Shown here in pieces: positions 1 through 6,696 of a stretch of 9,162 nucleotides of DNA. This DNA comes from Methanobacteriota archaeon (lineage in GTDB: Archaea > Thermoplasmatota > Poseidoniia > Poseidoniales > Poseidoniaceae): NCBI GenBank assembly GCA_002694245.1, contig NZLM01000036.1, forward strand, positions 2,443-11,604. Reading direction: 5' to 3'. Below the pieces are notes generated by a model. That model was not told the origin of the DNA. It saw only the letters and a list, made by a program, of their open reading frames with translations, and searched no databases. The position numbers and the translations under genes were made by a program. Position 1 is the stretch's first letter; each line of letters starts with the position of its first letter.

Positions 1-3
1 TCA

Positions 4-17
4 GTTTTTGATTTTTC
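4..17 (+). terminator. possible U-tract terminator of an upstream gene
   Basis: Two runs of five T's (5-9 and 12-16) separated by GA, followed by a further T-run at 24-27. Archaeal transcription commonly ends on such U-tracts without a strong hairpin. It lies upstream of the purA promoter, so it could end a + strand gene lying off the left edge, which is not visible. This is weak evidence from base composition alone. Confidence 0.25.
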
Positions 18-48
18 GTCAAATTTTAGATGCGGATAGTTCATGCAC

Positions 49-54
49 TATATG
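49..54 (+). promoter_or_regulatory. TATA box of purA
   Basis: TATATG begins 28 nt before the purA ATG at 77. In archaea a TATA box sits about 25-30 nt before the transcription start, so transcription would begin at or next to the A of the ATG and give a leaderless mRNA. The same spacing recurs upstream of the protease and the - strand gene in this window, which strengthens the call. Confidence 0.6.
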
Positions 55-76
55 TTACGCCGAATGGTTGAGGAGC

Positions 77-1363
77 ATGCCAGCCACAGTAGTACTCGGC
101 GCCCAGTGGGGAGATGAAGGTAAAGGAAAACTAGTCGACAGGTTGGCAGAAAGCGCTACTTGGGTGGCAAGATTCCAAGGCGGTAACAACGCTGGACACA
201 CTGTGGTTTTGGGTGATAAGGTTCTCAAATTCCATTTGCTACCCTCAGGAATTACACGCGAAGAGTGCGGATTAGTATTAGGAGATGGGATGGTAATCGA
301 CCCTTGGGTTCTTGATAGGGAGTTGAACGATTGGGTCGAAGGCGGAGGTAAAGACCCGTCTGGAAAGAGATTATTCATTTCAAACAGGGCACACATCATA
401 CTTCCATACCATACATACATAGATGGCTTGGACAAGAAAATAGGCACTACCGGCCGCGGGATAGGTCCTACTTATGCTGACAAAATAAACAGAATAGGAC
501 TACGGTTCGCAGATTTACCTTATTGCGACTTCGATGAGATGGCTGAGAGGCAAAACAAGTCGCTTGAAGATGCAGGTTGCAGACAAAGAGTCACTGCAAA
601 TGAATTAGAAGAGCAGATCAATTGGATTCTCAAAAGATTTGGTGATGCTATCACCGACACCGGAATCTTGTTGGATAATGCATTAAAAATGGGAGAACGA
701 ATCATACTGGAAGGCGCTCAAGGGTGCCTACTTGACATAGACCAAGGTACATTCCCATTCGTGACGTCTTCTGTAACATCGAGAGGAAACGCAACGCACG
801 GTGCCGGAATTCACCCAGGACACGTAGACAACGTAATCGGTATCACTAAGGCTTACATTACCCGTGTTGGAAACGGACATATGCCTACCGAACTTTACGA
901 CGAAGTTGGAGAACATCTAACCAGTGTTGGACATGAGTTTGGAACTACAACTGGTAGAAGGCGCAGGTGTGGCTGGTTTGATGCAGTTGTTATGAGACAC
1001 TCCACAAGGGTCAATGGATTCACGGAAATCGCTCTAACAAAATTGGACGTTCTTGGGGGATTGGATGAGATAAACATCTGTGTTGGATACAAAATGGGTG
1101 AAGTAGAAGTCAATGAAATGCCTGCTAGCGCCATCGCCCTAGAAAATTGCGAGCCCGTGTACGTCACTGTCCCCGGATTCCCATCACATTCCCTCGAAGA
1201 GTGGTTAGGAATTGCAAGAATGTGTAACTCAGAAGGAGTTGGCTTCTCAGGATTACCAGCAGCTGCACAGAATTATATCAAAAAATTAGAATCAATTCTT
1301 GGAGTAACTATCTCCTCTGTGGGCCTCGGCCCAGACCGTGACGCCACAGTGGACCGCGTGTGA
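77..1363 (+). CDS. purA: adenylosuccinate synthetase
   Basis: Catalyses GTP-dependent joining of IMP and aspartate to adenylosuccinate, the first committed step from IMP to AMP, in the cytoplasm. The 428-residue protein has the usual family length. Visible family signatures: the N-terminal glycine-rich loop GDEGKGK (residues 12-18) with the catalytic Asp13; GGNNAGHT with His41, the second catalytic residue; GTTGRGIGPTYADK starting at residue 123 (IMP site); the arginine-rich loop GTTTGRRRRCGW at 289-300 (aspartate/IMP binding); and KLDVLGGLDEI near the guanine-binding region. Start choice: the frame stays open upstream to a TTG at 8, but homology begins at the ATG at 77, numbering from there puts Asp13 and His41 at their canonical positions, and a TATA box lies 28 nt upstream. 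The GAGGAG at 70-75 is only one base from the ATG, too close for a normal Shine-Dalgarno site. Followed 37 nt later by a tRNA gene. Identification is secure. Confidence 0.98.
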   Translation: MPATVVLGAQWGDEGKGKLVDRLAESATWVARFQGGNNAGHTVVLGDKVLKFHLLPSGITREECGLVLGDGMVIDPWVLDRELNDWVEGGGKDPSGKRLFISNRAHIILPYHTYIDGLDKKIGTTGRGIGPTYADKINRIGLRFADLPYCDFDEMAERQNKSLEDAGCRQRVTANELEEQINWILKRFGDAITDTGILLDNALKMGERIILEGAQGCLLDIDQGTFPFVTSSVTSRGNATHGAGIHPGHVDNVIGITKAYITRVGNGHMPTELYDEVGEHLTSVGHEFGTTTGRRRRCGWFDAVVMRHSTRVNGFTEIALTKLDVLGGLDEINICVGYKMGEVEVNEMPASAIALENCEPVYVTVPGFPSHSLEEWLGIARMCNSEGVGFSGLPAAAQNYIKKLESILGVTISSVGLGPDRDATVDRV

Positions 1364-1400
1364 ATCCTCAAAAGGGAGAAGCCTACCCGACATAAATCAG

Positions 1401-1476
1401 GGGCGCTTAGCTCAGCTGGAAGAGCGCTTGGTTTGCAACCAAGCGGCCGTGGGTTCAAATCCCACAGCGTCCACCA
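1401..1476 (+). tRNA. tRNA-Ala (anticodon UGC)
   Basis: A full cloverleaf can be drawn. The acceptor stem GGGCGCT (1401-1407) pairs with AGCGTCC (1466-1472). The D stem is GCTC/GAGC (1410-1413 with 1422-1425). The anticodon stem CTTGG/CCAAG (1427-1431 with 1439-1443) encloses the loop TTTGCAA, with anticodon TGC at 1434-1436. The T arm GTGGG-TTCAAAT-CCCAC ends at 1465. The discriminator is A at 1473 and CCA is encoded at 1474-1476. The third acceptor pair is a G:U wobble (G1403 with T1470), the G3:U70 pair recognised by alanyl-tRNA synthetase, which independently confirms alanine identity. There is no intron after position 37. No clear TATA box is seen at the expected distance in the 37-nt gap after purA, so it may be read through from purA or use a degenerate promoter. 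Confidence 0.98.
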
Positions 1477-1612
1477 TTCCCATTTGCTCTCACAGCGTGT
1501 TAGTTTTGTTGTGAAACATTAGGCGAAGCAGCGTATTGACCTCTAGGGTATACATTCCCAATAATCGTTGATCAATACATTGCTACAAATATTAACACTC
1601 AGACTAAGATTC
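1477..1612 (+). promoter_or_regulatory. intergenic region with probable pdxH promoter
   Basis: A 136-nt gap between the tRNA and pdxH. It opens with a loosely T-rich stretch (about 1499-1511, TTAGTTTTGTTG type) that could end the tRNA transcript. Near its right end, TACAAATATTA (1584-1594) is a TATA-like element whose first base is 29 nt before the ATG at 1613, compatible with a leaderless pdxH message. The match is weaker than the TATA boxes of purA and the protease. Nothing else is recognised here. Confidence 0.4.
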
Positions 1613-2242
1613 ATGCCAAGTGATCTAAACATTGAACAGTATACCTCACAATTTACTGACCTCGATTCAGAACGACCGCTTCAGTTGTTGGCAGATTGGG
1701 TCCAGGAAGCGAAGGATTTGGGAATTGCAGAACCTGACGCCATGAATCTAGCTACGGTCGATGAGAAAGGAAATCCTCACAATCGAATGGTATTAATGCG
1801 TCACATAACCGAGCGAGAGATTGGTTTTTTCACGAACCTCAATAGCAGTAAAGCAGCAGACATCTTCGCTACACAGCGAACCTCTTGCACATTATGGTGG
1901 CCTCAATTGGAAAGACAAGTACGGATCGAGGGAACGGCGGCAGAAATGCCGAGAAATATAGTTGAAGAGTACTTTCAGAGCCGACCAAGAAATAGTCAAA
2001 TCGCAGCATGGGCATCAAAACAAAGCACGGAGCTTACCTCGATGGAGAGACTTCATGAGGAGTTTCGACAGTTTGAGCTAAAATTTTCTGATAAGATAGT
2101 TCCAACCCCTACATTTTGGGGAGGGTTTACTATTCATGTTGATAAAATCGAATATTGGCATGGTAAACCGTTTAGGCTCCATGAGCGGGTCATCCTGACC
2201 AAAGAGGATAACAACTGGTCAACGACTAGAATTTACCCTTGA
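1613..2242 (+). CDS. pdxH: pyridoxamine/pyridoxine 5'-phosphate oxidase
   Basis: FMN-dependent oxidase that converts pyridoxine or pyridoxamine 5'-phosphate to pyridoxal 5'-phosphate, the last step of B6 salvage, as a cytoplasmic homodimer. The 209-residue protein is a typical family length. It carries the family motifs in order: NRMVLMR (57-63, FMN phosphate region); GFFTNLNSSK (71-80); RQVRIEG (101-107); FQSRPRNSQIAAWAS from residue 121 (the SRPxxSQI signature); and the C-terminal substrate/FMN signature WHGKPFRLHER (182-192) followed by a terminal W...RIYP. All conserved blocks are intact, so it should be active. Start choice: the frame extends upstream to a TTG at 1568, but that extension lacks family features, while the ATG at 1613 gives the normal N-terminus and lies about 29 nt from a TATA-like element. 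It converges with the - strand gene downstream. Confidence 0.95.
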   Translation: MPSDLNIEQYTSQFTDLDSERPLQLLADWVQEAKDLGIAEPDAMNLATVDEKGNPHNRMVLMRHITEREIGFFTNLNSSKAADIFATQRTSCTLWWPQLERQVRIEGTAAEMPRNIVEEYFQSRPRNSQIAAWASKQSTELTSMERLHEEFRQFELKFSDKIVPTPTFWGGFTIHVDKIEYWHGKPFRLHERVILTKEDNNWSTTRIYP

Positions 2243-2283
2243 TTAGATTGCTTCCTGTGATGATTGAAACTGATGAATATACT

Positions 2284-2306
2284 CGACCAACATATTTGAT
2301 TGGTTG
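2284..2306 (+). terminator. small stem-loop between convergent genes
   Basis: CGACCAA (2284-2290) can pair with TTGGTTG (2300-2306), a 7-bp stem with one G:U pair around a 9-nt AT-rich loop. It lies in the 91-nt space between the ends of pdxH and the opposing - strand gene. Pairing is better in the + strand transcript. No T-run follows, so a terminator role is a guess and chance is possible. Confidence 0.25.
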
Positions 2307-2333
2307 AAGCATTCAAAGTAAAGAGTCTCACAA

Positions 2334-2792
2334 TTACCCGTGCTTTACTAGACCTTCTGCAGATGCATGCATCAACAGTGCGTCAGCATGCCAACCCGAA
2401 AAATGTACAGTTGGACTTGGTAACTCTACGCCTTTACTTTTCATATCTGATGCAAATTTCATCAGAGAATCAAAAGCCTTCGTTGACAATGGATCATCTA
2501 CTGCAGAATTTGGGGCAAGAGACCAAAACAATTCCAACACATGGCCACCAATCATTGTCGGAATACCTACCATCTTTGATTCCATTAGATCGATTTCAGA
2601 GTCCTGAAGACACATTAGCATGATTTCTAAACCAGGATACTCATCAATTATTGGTTGGAGTGTGAGCAACGAATCACGCAACTTTTCCTTATGTTCAGAT
2701 ATTTTTTCTGGTTGCAAGCTAGAATAATCATTCCTGATATTTAGCGCTCTCAATACTATCTCCAAGTCCCAGCCATATGTTATTGCTGCCAT
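2334..2792 (-). CDS. hypothetical protein, no recognised family
   Basis: From the ATG at 2792 this encodes about 152 residues ending in TAA at 2334-2336. I do not recognise it. The sequence looks like a soluble, mainly helical protein: an N-terminal half with a charged helix (EKISEHKEKLRDSLLTLQPIIDEY), a hydrophobic GGHVLELFW stretch, and a C-terminal part with several histidines. Start choice: the frame is open to ATGs at 2870-2873 (179 residues), but on the - strand TTATATGG (2821-2814) begins 29 nt before the ATG at 2792, the same geometry as the other TATA/start pairs here. I therefore prefer the shorter form; the longer one remains possible. It is divergent from the protease and convergent with pdxH. 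It is favoured over a TTG-initiated overlapping + strand frame (2300-2623) because it fills the gap between neighbours and has a promoter. No function is proposed. Confidence 0.55.
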   Translation of the reverse strand: MAAITYGWDLEIVLRALNIRNDYSSLQPEKISEHKEKLRDSLLTLQPIIDEYPGLEIMLMCLQDSEIDLMESKMVGIPTMIGGHVLELFWSLAPNSAVDDPLSTKAFDSLMKFASDMKSKGVELPSPTVHFSGWHADALLMHASAEGLVKHG

Positions 2793-2813
2793 GTATCGAA
2801 CATTTCTGCGGAG

Positions 2814-2821
2814 CCATATAA
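2814..2821 (-). promoter_or_regulatory. TATA box of the - strand hypothetical gene
   Basis: Read on the - strand, TTATATGG begins 29 nt before the ATG at 2792, as expected for a leaderless archaeal transcript. If translation instead starts at 2873 this element lies inside the coding region and is coincidental. Confidence 0.4.
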
Positions 2822-2902
2822 GGCTGACCAACAGAGCGTCTGTAAAAGTGAATGTAAACGGATAAATCATCATTCAGTATATCTGTTGAATTTTGGCAAT
2901 GA

Positions 2903-2909
2903 TATAAAT
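2903..2909 (+). promoter_or_regulatory. TATA box of the subtilase gene
   Basis: TATAAAT, a near-ideal archaeal TATA box, begins 27 nt before the ATG at 2930, preceded by CAATGA in the position of the TFB-recognition element. Transcription would start at the ATG, giving a leaderless mRNA. It lies in the divergent space shared with the - strand gene. Confidence 0.7.
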
Positions 2910-2929
2910 GAAAAGTTCAATTTAGCAGT

Positions 2930-5512
2930 ATGGTTATAAGAAAAATGCTAGCAAAAAAATGCATGGCATCATCTAGGCGGTACATCATAACGTCTGCATT
3001 GTTTATTCAACTGCTAATGCTTAGCGCAGTTGCTTCCCCGCTAACCGACGGGATAAATCCTCTAGGCGACTATGCAAAAATGAACAATGATTTGATTGAT
3101 GAGTTAGAGCATTCAGATAATTCGAAAACGATCCCGGTAATCTACCAACTCAACTCACCGGTAATGCCCAGCGACCGTATTCACATGGAAAATCTTGGGT
3201 TTAGGATACTTGGCGATGCACCACTAGTGGACGGTGGCCTCGTAGAAGGAACTGTATCAGATGTGAGAAAACTCTCCAATTGGGACAGGGTTGAATATTT
3301 AGAATTGGATAAGCCACTTGAATTCTTTTACTTACCTTCCGAATGGGGCGGTGATCCATCAACAGATGCTGGAATCATGATGCATGAGACAACCCACGTC
3401 GTTACAGCAACCGACTCTTGGAGCAGAGCAATCATTTCACCAAGTGGTGAAGTCGAGTACGATATCGATCTTTCATTCACAGAGTGGGACGGCGATGGCA
3501 CTGCGATAGTCGATTTGGATACAGGCGTGGATGCAGGACACCCTGATTATGACTATCTTGAGCCCTGGACAGGAGACAAGGCAATCTACTCTGCTAAATT
3601 CGATGGAGTAGGATGGACTGAGACAAGGAACTCAGACACATCTTCAGGCCACGGAACACACGTCGGAGGAACAATTGCAGGCAATGGAGATGCATCTAGT
3701 GGAAGGCGTGCTGGGGTTGCCAAAGGTGGTCAATTAGTCGCACTAGGAACTGGAGATGGAGCCTCGATTTTCGCTGCTGAGCAAGGTCTTGAATGGACTT
3801 ATGCACACTCAATCCCCGGACAAAACGCCCACCACATAAGAGTAGTTTCGAATTCCTGGGGAACCGACGGAGATTACAACCCCAATGGGGTGATTGCTCA
3901 ACTTACTGACAGATTAACCTTTGAAAATGGAGTTGCAGTAATATTTGCCGCATCCAATTCAGGGGGCTCCGGTTCGGAGTGCTCTGGCGACCTTAGGACC
4001 AACGTTTATGCAAACACACCGTCGGCAATCTCTGTTGCTGCTTTGACACATGATGGAACTGCAGTCACATCATTTTCTTCACGCGGATGTATGAACCAAC
4101 AACACACATGGCCTGATGTTGGAGCACCTGGAAGAGATATCTGGGCTACAGCCCCAAGAGGTACAGCAATCGATGCGTCAACAAGAACACAAGGTGATTT
4201 GTATTACATGTCAATATCTGGAACTTCAATGGCAACGCCGCACGTTGGAGGAATTGCAGGTCTTGTAATCAATGCAGCACCATCTCTAGGAGTTGCTGAT
4301 TACCACCGAGATGACCACGACTTTGGAAGTAGCTTAGTCGGTGGTGAAGGCACTGCAGCATATGGACAGTATGAAAACTGGGACTCAGACAATTTCAGTC
4401 GAGTACATGAGTTTGAGTTGATTCTGGAATTAACTGCAAGATATGAAGGGATGGCGAATTCATGTGAGGATGGAAACAGCGAAGATGCATGTAATGACAT
4501 TCCCGAGCAATGCTACATTAGCGCTACCGGAGAATGCCACGACTGGAGAATCGGACACGGATTAACCGATACCGATGCAGCAGTAGCCCTGGCAAGAACC
4601 CTTCAATTGATGAGAGATCAAAACGGAGATGGCTTAGTTGACCATCCAGAATATGACGTATGGGACGCCTACGAAATTTATCAAGAAATGATGGGCATTG
4701 AAAGTATCCCGGTAAATACAGACAGGGTTAGACACTCGTGGAAAGGAGATTGGAATCACTTCAATAACGGAGCAACCGGTGCTGTGTATTACACAGAAGA
4801 TTCTCATTATGTTTGGATACCGAATGGTACAGAAAGACTTGAGGCTACCTTTGCAGCAACAGAATTTGAACTTGAGACGGCACAAGCCGGACAACTACAG
4901 CTGTCGATCGACCTAGGAGAAGACGGTAGCAATGACGGGCAAGGCCAGGGTACCAGAGTCGCAGATACATGGTATTACGATCTAGATGTTGACAGTTCAG
5001 CCTGGGGTAAGTGGGCTCACTTCGATGTGACCGGTCAAGCAATTACACTGTTCGGAGTCATCGAAGATCCCGAATTTTTCGAAACTAGAATTCCATACAC
5101 TGTTGATGTTATGCTAACACTAAATTTGAACGAACCAATCGATATAGCGTTCGAGCAGAGACCTGATTTCTATTCTGATCTTGATCCAGCTCCTCCTTCA
5201 GAAATGTATGACTCCGAAATGGATGGAAGACTCACATTCACACGCTTAGTCTATGACCAAGCATCTGTTGTTGCTCTAATCAAACCTAAGGCCTCTTCTG
5301 GAGACGAGGAAAATCAAGGATTCTTCTCTTCGTTGGGTGATTTGTATTCTGATTATCCATTGGCGATGTTTAGTCTAACATTTTTGGTTATTGCAGCCGT
5401 TATTGGAGCAGGAGTCGCTTTAATGCAATCAAACAAGTCTAACGAATTCTCAACAGATGATTCAGAAATTTTGGAAGCTGAGATACATGATGATTCTGAT
5501 AGTGAAGACTAG
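2930..5512 (+). CDS. secreted, membrane-anchored subtilisin-like serine protease (S8 family)
   Basis: An 860-residue exported endopeptidase. Layout: positively charged N-terminus and hydrophobic core (about 18-34) with likely signal peptidase cleavage after AVA at residue 35; a propeptide-like region (about 36-140); the S8 catalytic domain with Asp197 in the DTG motif, His241 in GHGTHVGG, oxyanion Asn343 in AASNSGG and nucleophile Ser433 in SGTSMATPHVGG. All four key residues are present, so it should be active. The end of the catalytic domain carries an insert with four cysteines (about 502-537), then GHGLTDTDAAVAL, then a canonical EF-hand-type calcium loop DQNGDGLVDHPE (563-574). A beta-rich domain follows (about 610-780). 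A single transmembrane helix at about 810-832 precedes a short acidic cytoplasmic tail. This predicts an outward-facing protease tethered to the cell membrane. The ATG at 2930 is supported by the TATA box 27 nt upstream. Substrate is unknown; protein scavenging or processing of neighbouring surface proteins are both possible. Confidence 0.95.
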   Translation: MVIRKMLAKKCMASSRRYIITSALFIQLLMLSAVASPLTDGINPLGDYAKMNNDLIDELEHSDNSKTIPVIYQLNSPVMPSDRIHMENLGFRILGDAPLVDGGLVEGTVSDVRKLSNWDRVEYLELDKPLEFFYLPSEWGGDPSTDAGIMMHETTHVVTATDSWSRAIISPSGEVEYDIDLSFTEWDGDGTAIVDLDTGVDAGHPDYDYLEPWTGDKAIYSAKFDGVGWTETRNSDTSSGHGTHVGGTIAGNGDASSGRRAGVAKGGQLVALGTGDGASIFAAEQGLEWTYAHSIPGQNAHHIRVVSNSWGTDGDYNPNGVIAQLTDRLTFENGVAVIFAASNSGGSGSECSGDLRTNVYANTPSAISVAALTHDGTAVTSFSSRGCMNQQHTWPDVGAPGRDIWATAPRGTAIDASTRTQGDLYYMSISGTSMATPHVGGIAGLVINAAPSLGVADYHRDDHDFGSSLVGGEGTAAYGQYENWDSDNFSRVHEFELILELTARYEGMANSCEDGNSEDACNDIPEQCYISATGECHDWRIGHGLTDTDAAVALARTLQLMRDQNGDGLVDHPEYDVWDAYEIYQEMMGIESIPVNTDRVRHSWKGDWNHFNNGATGAVYYTEDSHYVWIPNGTERLEATFAATEFELETAQAGQLQLSIDLGEDGSNDGQGQGTRVADTWYYDLDVDSSAWGKWAHFDVTGQAITLFGVIEDPEFFETRIPYTVDVMLTLNLNEPIDIAFEQRPDFYSDLDPAPPSEMYDSEMDGRLTFTRLVYDQASVVALIKPKASSGDEENQGFFSSLGDLYSDYPLAMFSLTFLVIAAVIGAGVALMQSNKSNEFSTDDSEILEAEIHDDSDSED

Positions 5513-5528
5513 GGTTGGATAGGTATTC

Positions 5529-5533
5529 TATAT
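5529..5533 (+). promoter_or_regulatory. possible TATA box upstream of the 5592 gene
   Basis: TATAT in the 79-nt gap after the protease stop codon. Using the window's usual 27-29 nt spacing, transcription would start near 5557, leaving a leader of about 35 nt before the GTG at 5592. Unlike its neighbours this gene would therefore not be leaderless. A second weaker element, TTAGATA, lies at 5554-5560. Confidence 0.35.
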
Positions 5534-5565
5534 CAGTTCAAACATCTGTTGTGTTAGATAGTACA

Positions 5566-5595
5566 ATGAATGGTAATGCTGTGGCGAGCATGTGA
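5566..5595 (+). CDS. possible 9-codon upstream reading frame
   Basis: ATG at 5566 opens a nine-residue frame (MNGNAVASM) ending in TGA at 5593-5595. That stop overlaps the GTG start of the next gene in the arrangement GTGA, the classical geometry for translational coupling. It would begin about 9 nt into the transcript predicted from the TATA element at 5529. It could be a leader peptide that delivers ribosomes to the GTG, which otherwise lacks a visible ribosome binding site. A frame this short can easily occur by chance. Confidence 0.2.
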   Translation: MNGNAVASM

Positions 5596-6638
5596 GCGAA
5601 TCAAACCTGGTTAATTTCAAGAGTATTGAGATGCTCATTGTTGCCTTGGTTCTATTTTCTACACTCTCTATTGGTTTTCAGGTTACTGAGGAGTCTGTAG
5701 AAATCATTCAGATAGACGGTGTGAAGGGTACGCTAGAGCTGAATACACGCTCTGCAATGGATTCTCTGGGTTTGGTTGATTTCTACCCCGGTGCATCGGT
5801 TGAAATTGACATTGATGTTTTTCCAGTAATTGCAAATGATTGTGATATTTGTGTTGAAAGTCCCACGGGATTAATACTCACTGGAGACGTAAATGTCTCT
5901 AAACTTAGACCAATAGATTCTGGTGGACAGGTAAGAGTTGAAGGTAAGATAAATGTCACTCATTTACAAGAATTTAACCAACAAGAATTCATTGTCAGAG
6001 AATGGTTAACCATCGACTGGGATTTGGATGAGTTTTCTACACAGTGGGATATATTCATACAGCACACTCCACCAAAATGGTCTCCTTCTAACAGGTATGA
6101 TGCATCATTGGTTCAGAGCGGAAGTGAAACCAAAAGCAGAGTTGGACCAGTAATCTTCGTTGAAGAATTGATAGGAGATGCGATGAATATTCGTGGATGC
6201 CTACCAAATAGTCTGAATTGCGATGGCATCAATCGAGAGGAAATGAATTTGACAAGCACTATGGCAAAACCAAAGCCAGTGGAGCAGATAGAAATCAATA
6301 GCAAATGGATGGAGTATACTCCACTTGAAAATAACCAGTCGAACACGAGTATGCTTACAAGCGTTAGAAACCTGTTTGAATTGGGAAATAGTACCAATTC
6401 CCACAACTCACATTGTCTCTCAGAGAGTGGCACTCCACAAGAGATGCAGTCATGGTTGGTTTCTAGCGATTCCTCATCTAGTGTATCTCCCATGGGTCTT
6501 TGGCTTTCATCTATCGGTTTGCCTACCACAACAGTATCGTTATCCAACGGAATTTGGACTGAAACTGATTTTGGAGATAGCGGTTGTGGTTCTTTGACAA
6601 ATGATGGTAAATTACTACTTGGAGTATCAAAATCGTAA
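5592..6638 (+). CDS. exported or membrane-anchored protein of unknown function
   Basis: A 348-residue protein I do not recognise. Residues 14-29 (MLIVALVLFSTLSIGF) form a hydrophobic segment that serves as a signal peptide or N-terminal anchor; no clear cleavage motif follows. The rest is a hydrophilic, beta-rich-looking ectodomain with six cysteines (84, 87, 203, 210, 275, 332), including a CDIC pair, an even number consistent with disulfides outside the cell. There are six N-x-S/T sequons, clustered partly in an Asn/Ser-rich region at about residues 245-275. The C-terminus is Ser/Gly-rich with no second membrane segment. Start: GTG at 5592 is the furthest sensible start; an ATG at 5631 directly before the hydrophobic segment is an alternative and would give 335 residues. 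It lies 79 nt after the protease and 58 nt before the next secreted protein. A role with the protease is inferred from position only. Confidence 0.8.
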   Translation: MSESNLVNFKSIEMLIVALVLFSTLSIGFQVTEESVEIIQIDGVKGTLELNTRSAMDSLGLVDFYPGASVEIDIDVFPVIANDCDICVESPTGLILTGDVNVSKLRPIDSGGQVRVEGKINVTHLQEFNQQEFIVREWLTIDWDLDEFSTQWDIFIQHTPPKWSPSNRYDASLVQSGSETKSRVGPVIFVEELIGDAMNIRGCLPNSLNCDGINREEMNLTSTMAKPKPVEQIEINSKWMEYTPLENNQSNTSMLTSVRNLFELGNSTNSHNSHCLSESGTPQEMQSWLVSSDSSSSVSPMGLWLSSIGLPTTTVSLSNGIWTETDFGDSGCGSLTNDGKLLLGVSKS

Positions 6639-6652
6639 TATCGTTTACATGA

Positions 6653-6660
6653 TACATATA
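6653..6660 (+). promoter_or_regulatory. possible TATA box of the large secreted protein gene
   Basis: TACATATA in the 58-nt gap between the two unknown genes. At the usual spacing transcription would begin at about 6681-6685, giving a leader of 12-16 nt before the ATG at 6697. This is moderate support only. Confidence 0.35.
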
Positions 6661-6685
6661 GCGAAATGGTAAGTACTAGTATATC

Positions 6686-6689
6686 GTGA
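6686..6689 (+). promoter_or_regulatory. short Shine-Dalgarno-like GTGA
   Basis: GTGA ends 7 nt before the ATG at 6697 and can pair with the UCAC of the conserved archaeal 16S 3' end. It fits with the short leader predicted from the TATA element at 6653 and supports the ATG at 6697. It is only four bases, so chance is not excluded. Confidence 0.3.
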
Positions 6690-6696
6690 AGAAACC

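Noticed and set aside
70..75. GAGGAG as a Shine-Dalgarno site for purA
   Set aside because: It is only one base from the ATG, too close for ribosome binding; the TATA spacing favours leaderless initiation.
8..76. N-terminal extension of PurA from a TTG at position 8
   Set aside because: The extra 23 residues lie before the universally conserved start of the family, contain the TATA box, and would shift catalytic Asp13 and His41 from their canonical positions.
55..1167. Several - strand frames inside purA (55-447, 520-705, 728-916, 895-1167)
   Set aside because: All lie antisense to an unambiguous conserved enzyme and have no family features.
1273..1458. 61-residue - strand frame across the end of purA and the tRNA
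   Set aside because: It overlaps a confirmed tRNA and the conserved PurA C-terminus.
1568..1612. N-terminal extension of PdxH from a TTG at 1568
   Set aside because: It has no family similarity and overlaps the TATA-like element; the ATG at 1613 gives a normal length.
2300..2623. 107-residue + strand frame starting with TTG
   Set aside because: It lies opposite the longer - strand frame, has a non-ATG start with no convincing promoter, and shows no recognisable features. It was kept only as an alternative to test.
3470..3520. Calcium-loop-like WDGDGTAIVD just before the catalytic Asp of the subtilase
   Set aside because: It falls in the beta strand leading into the DTG motif of the S8 fold and lacks the full 12-residue acidic spacing of an EF-hand loop.
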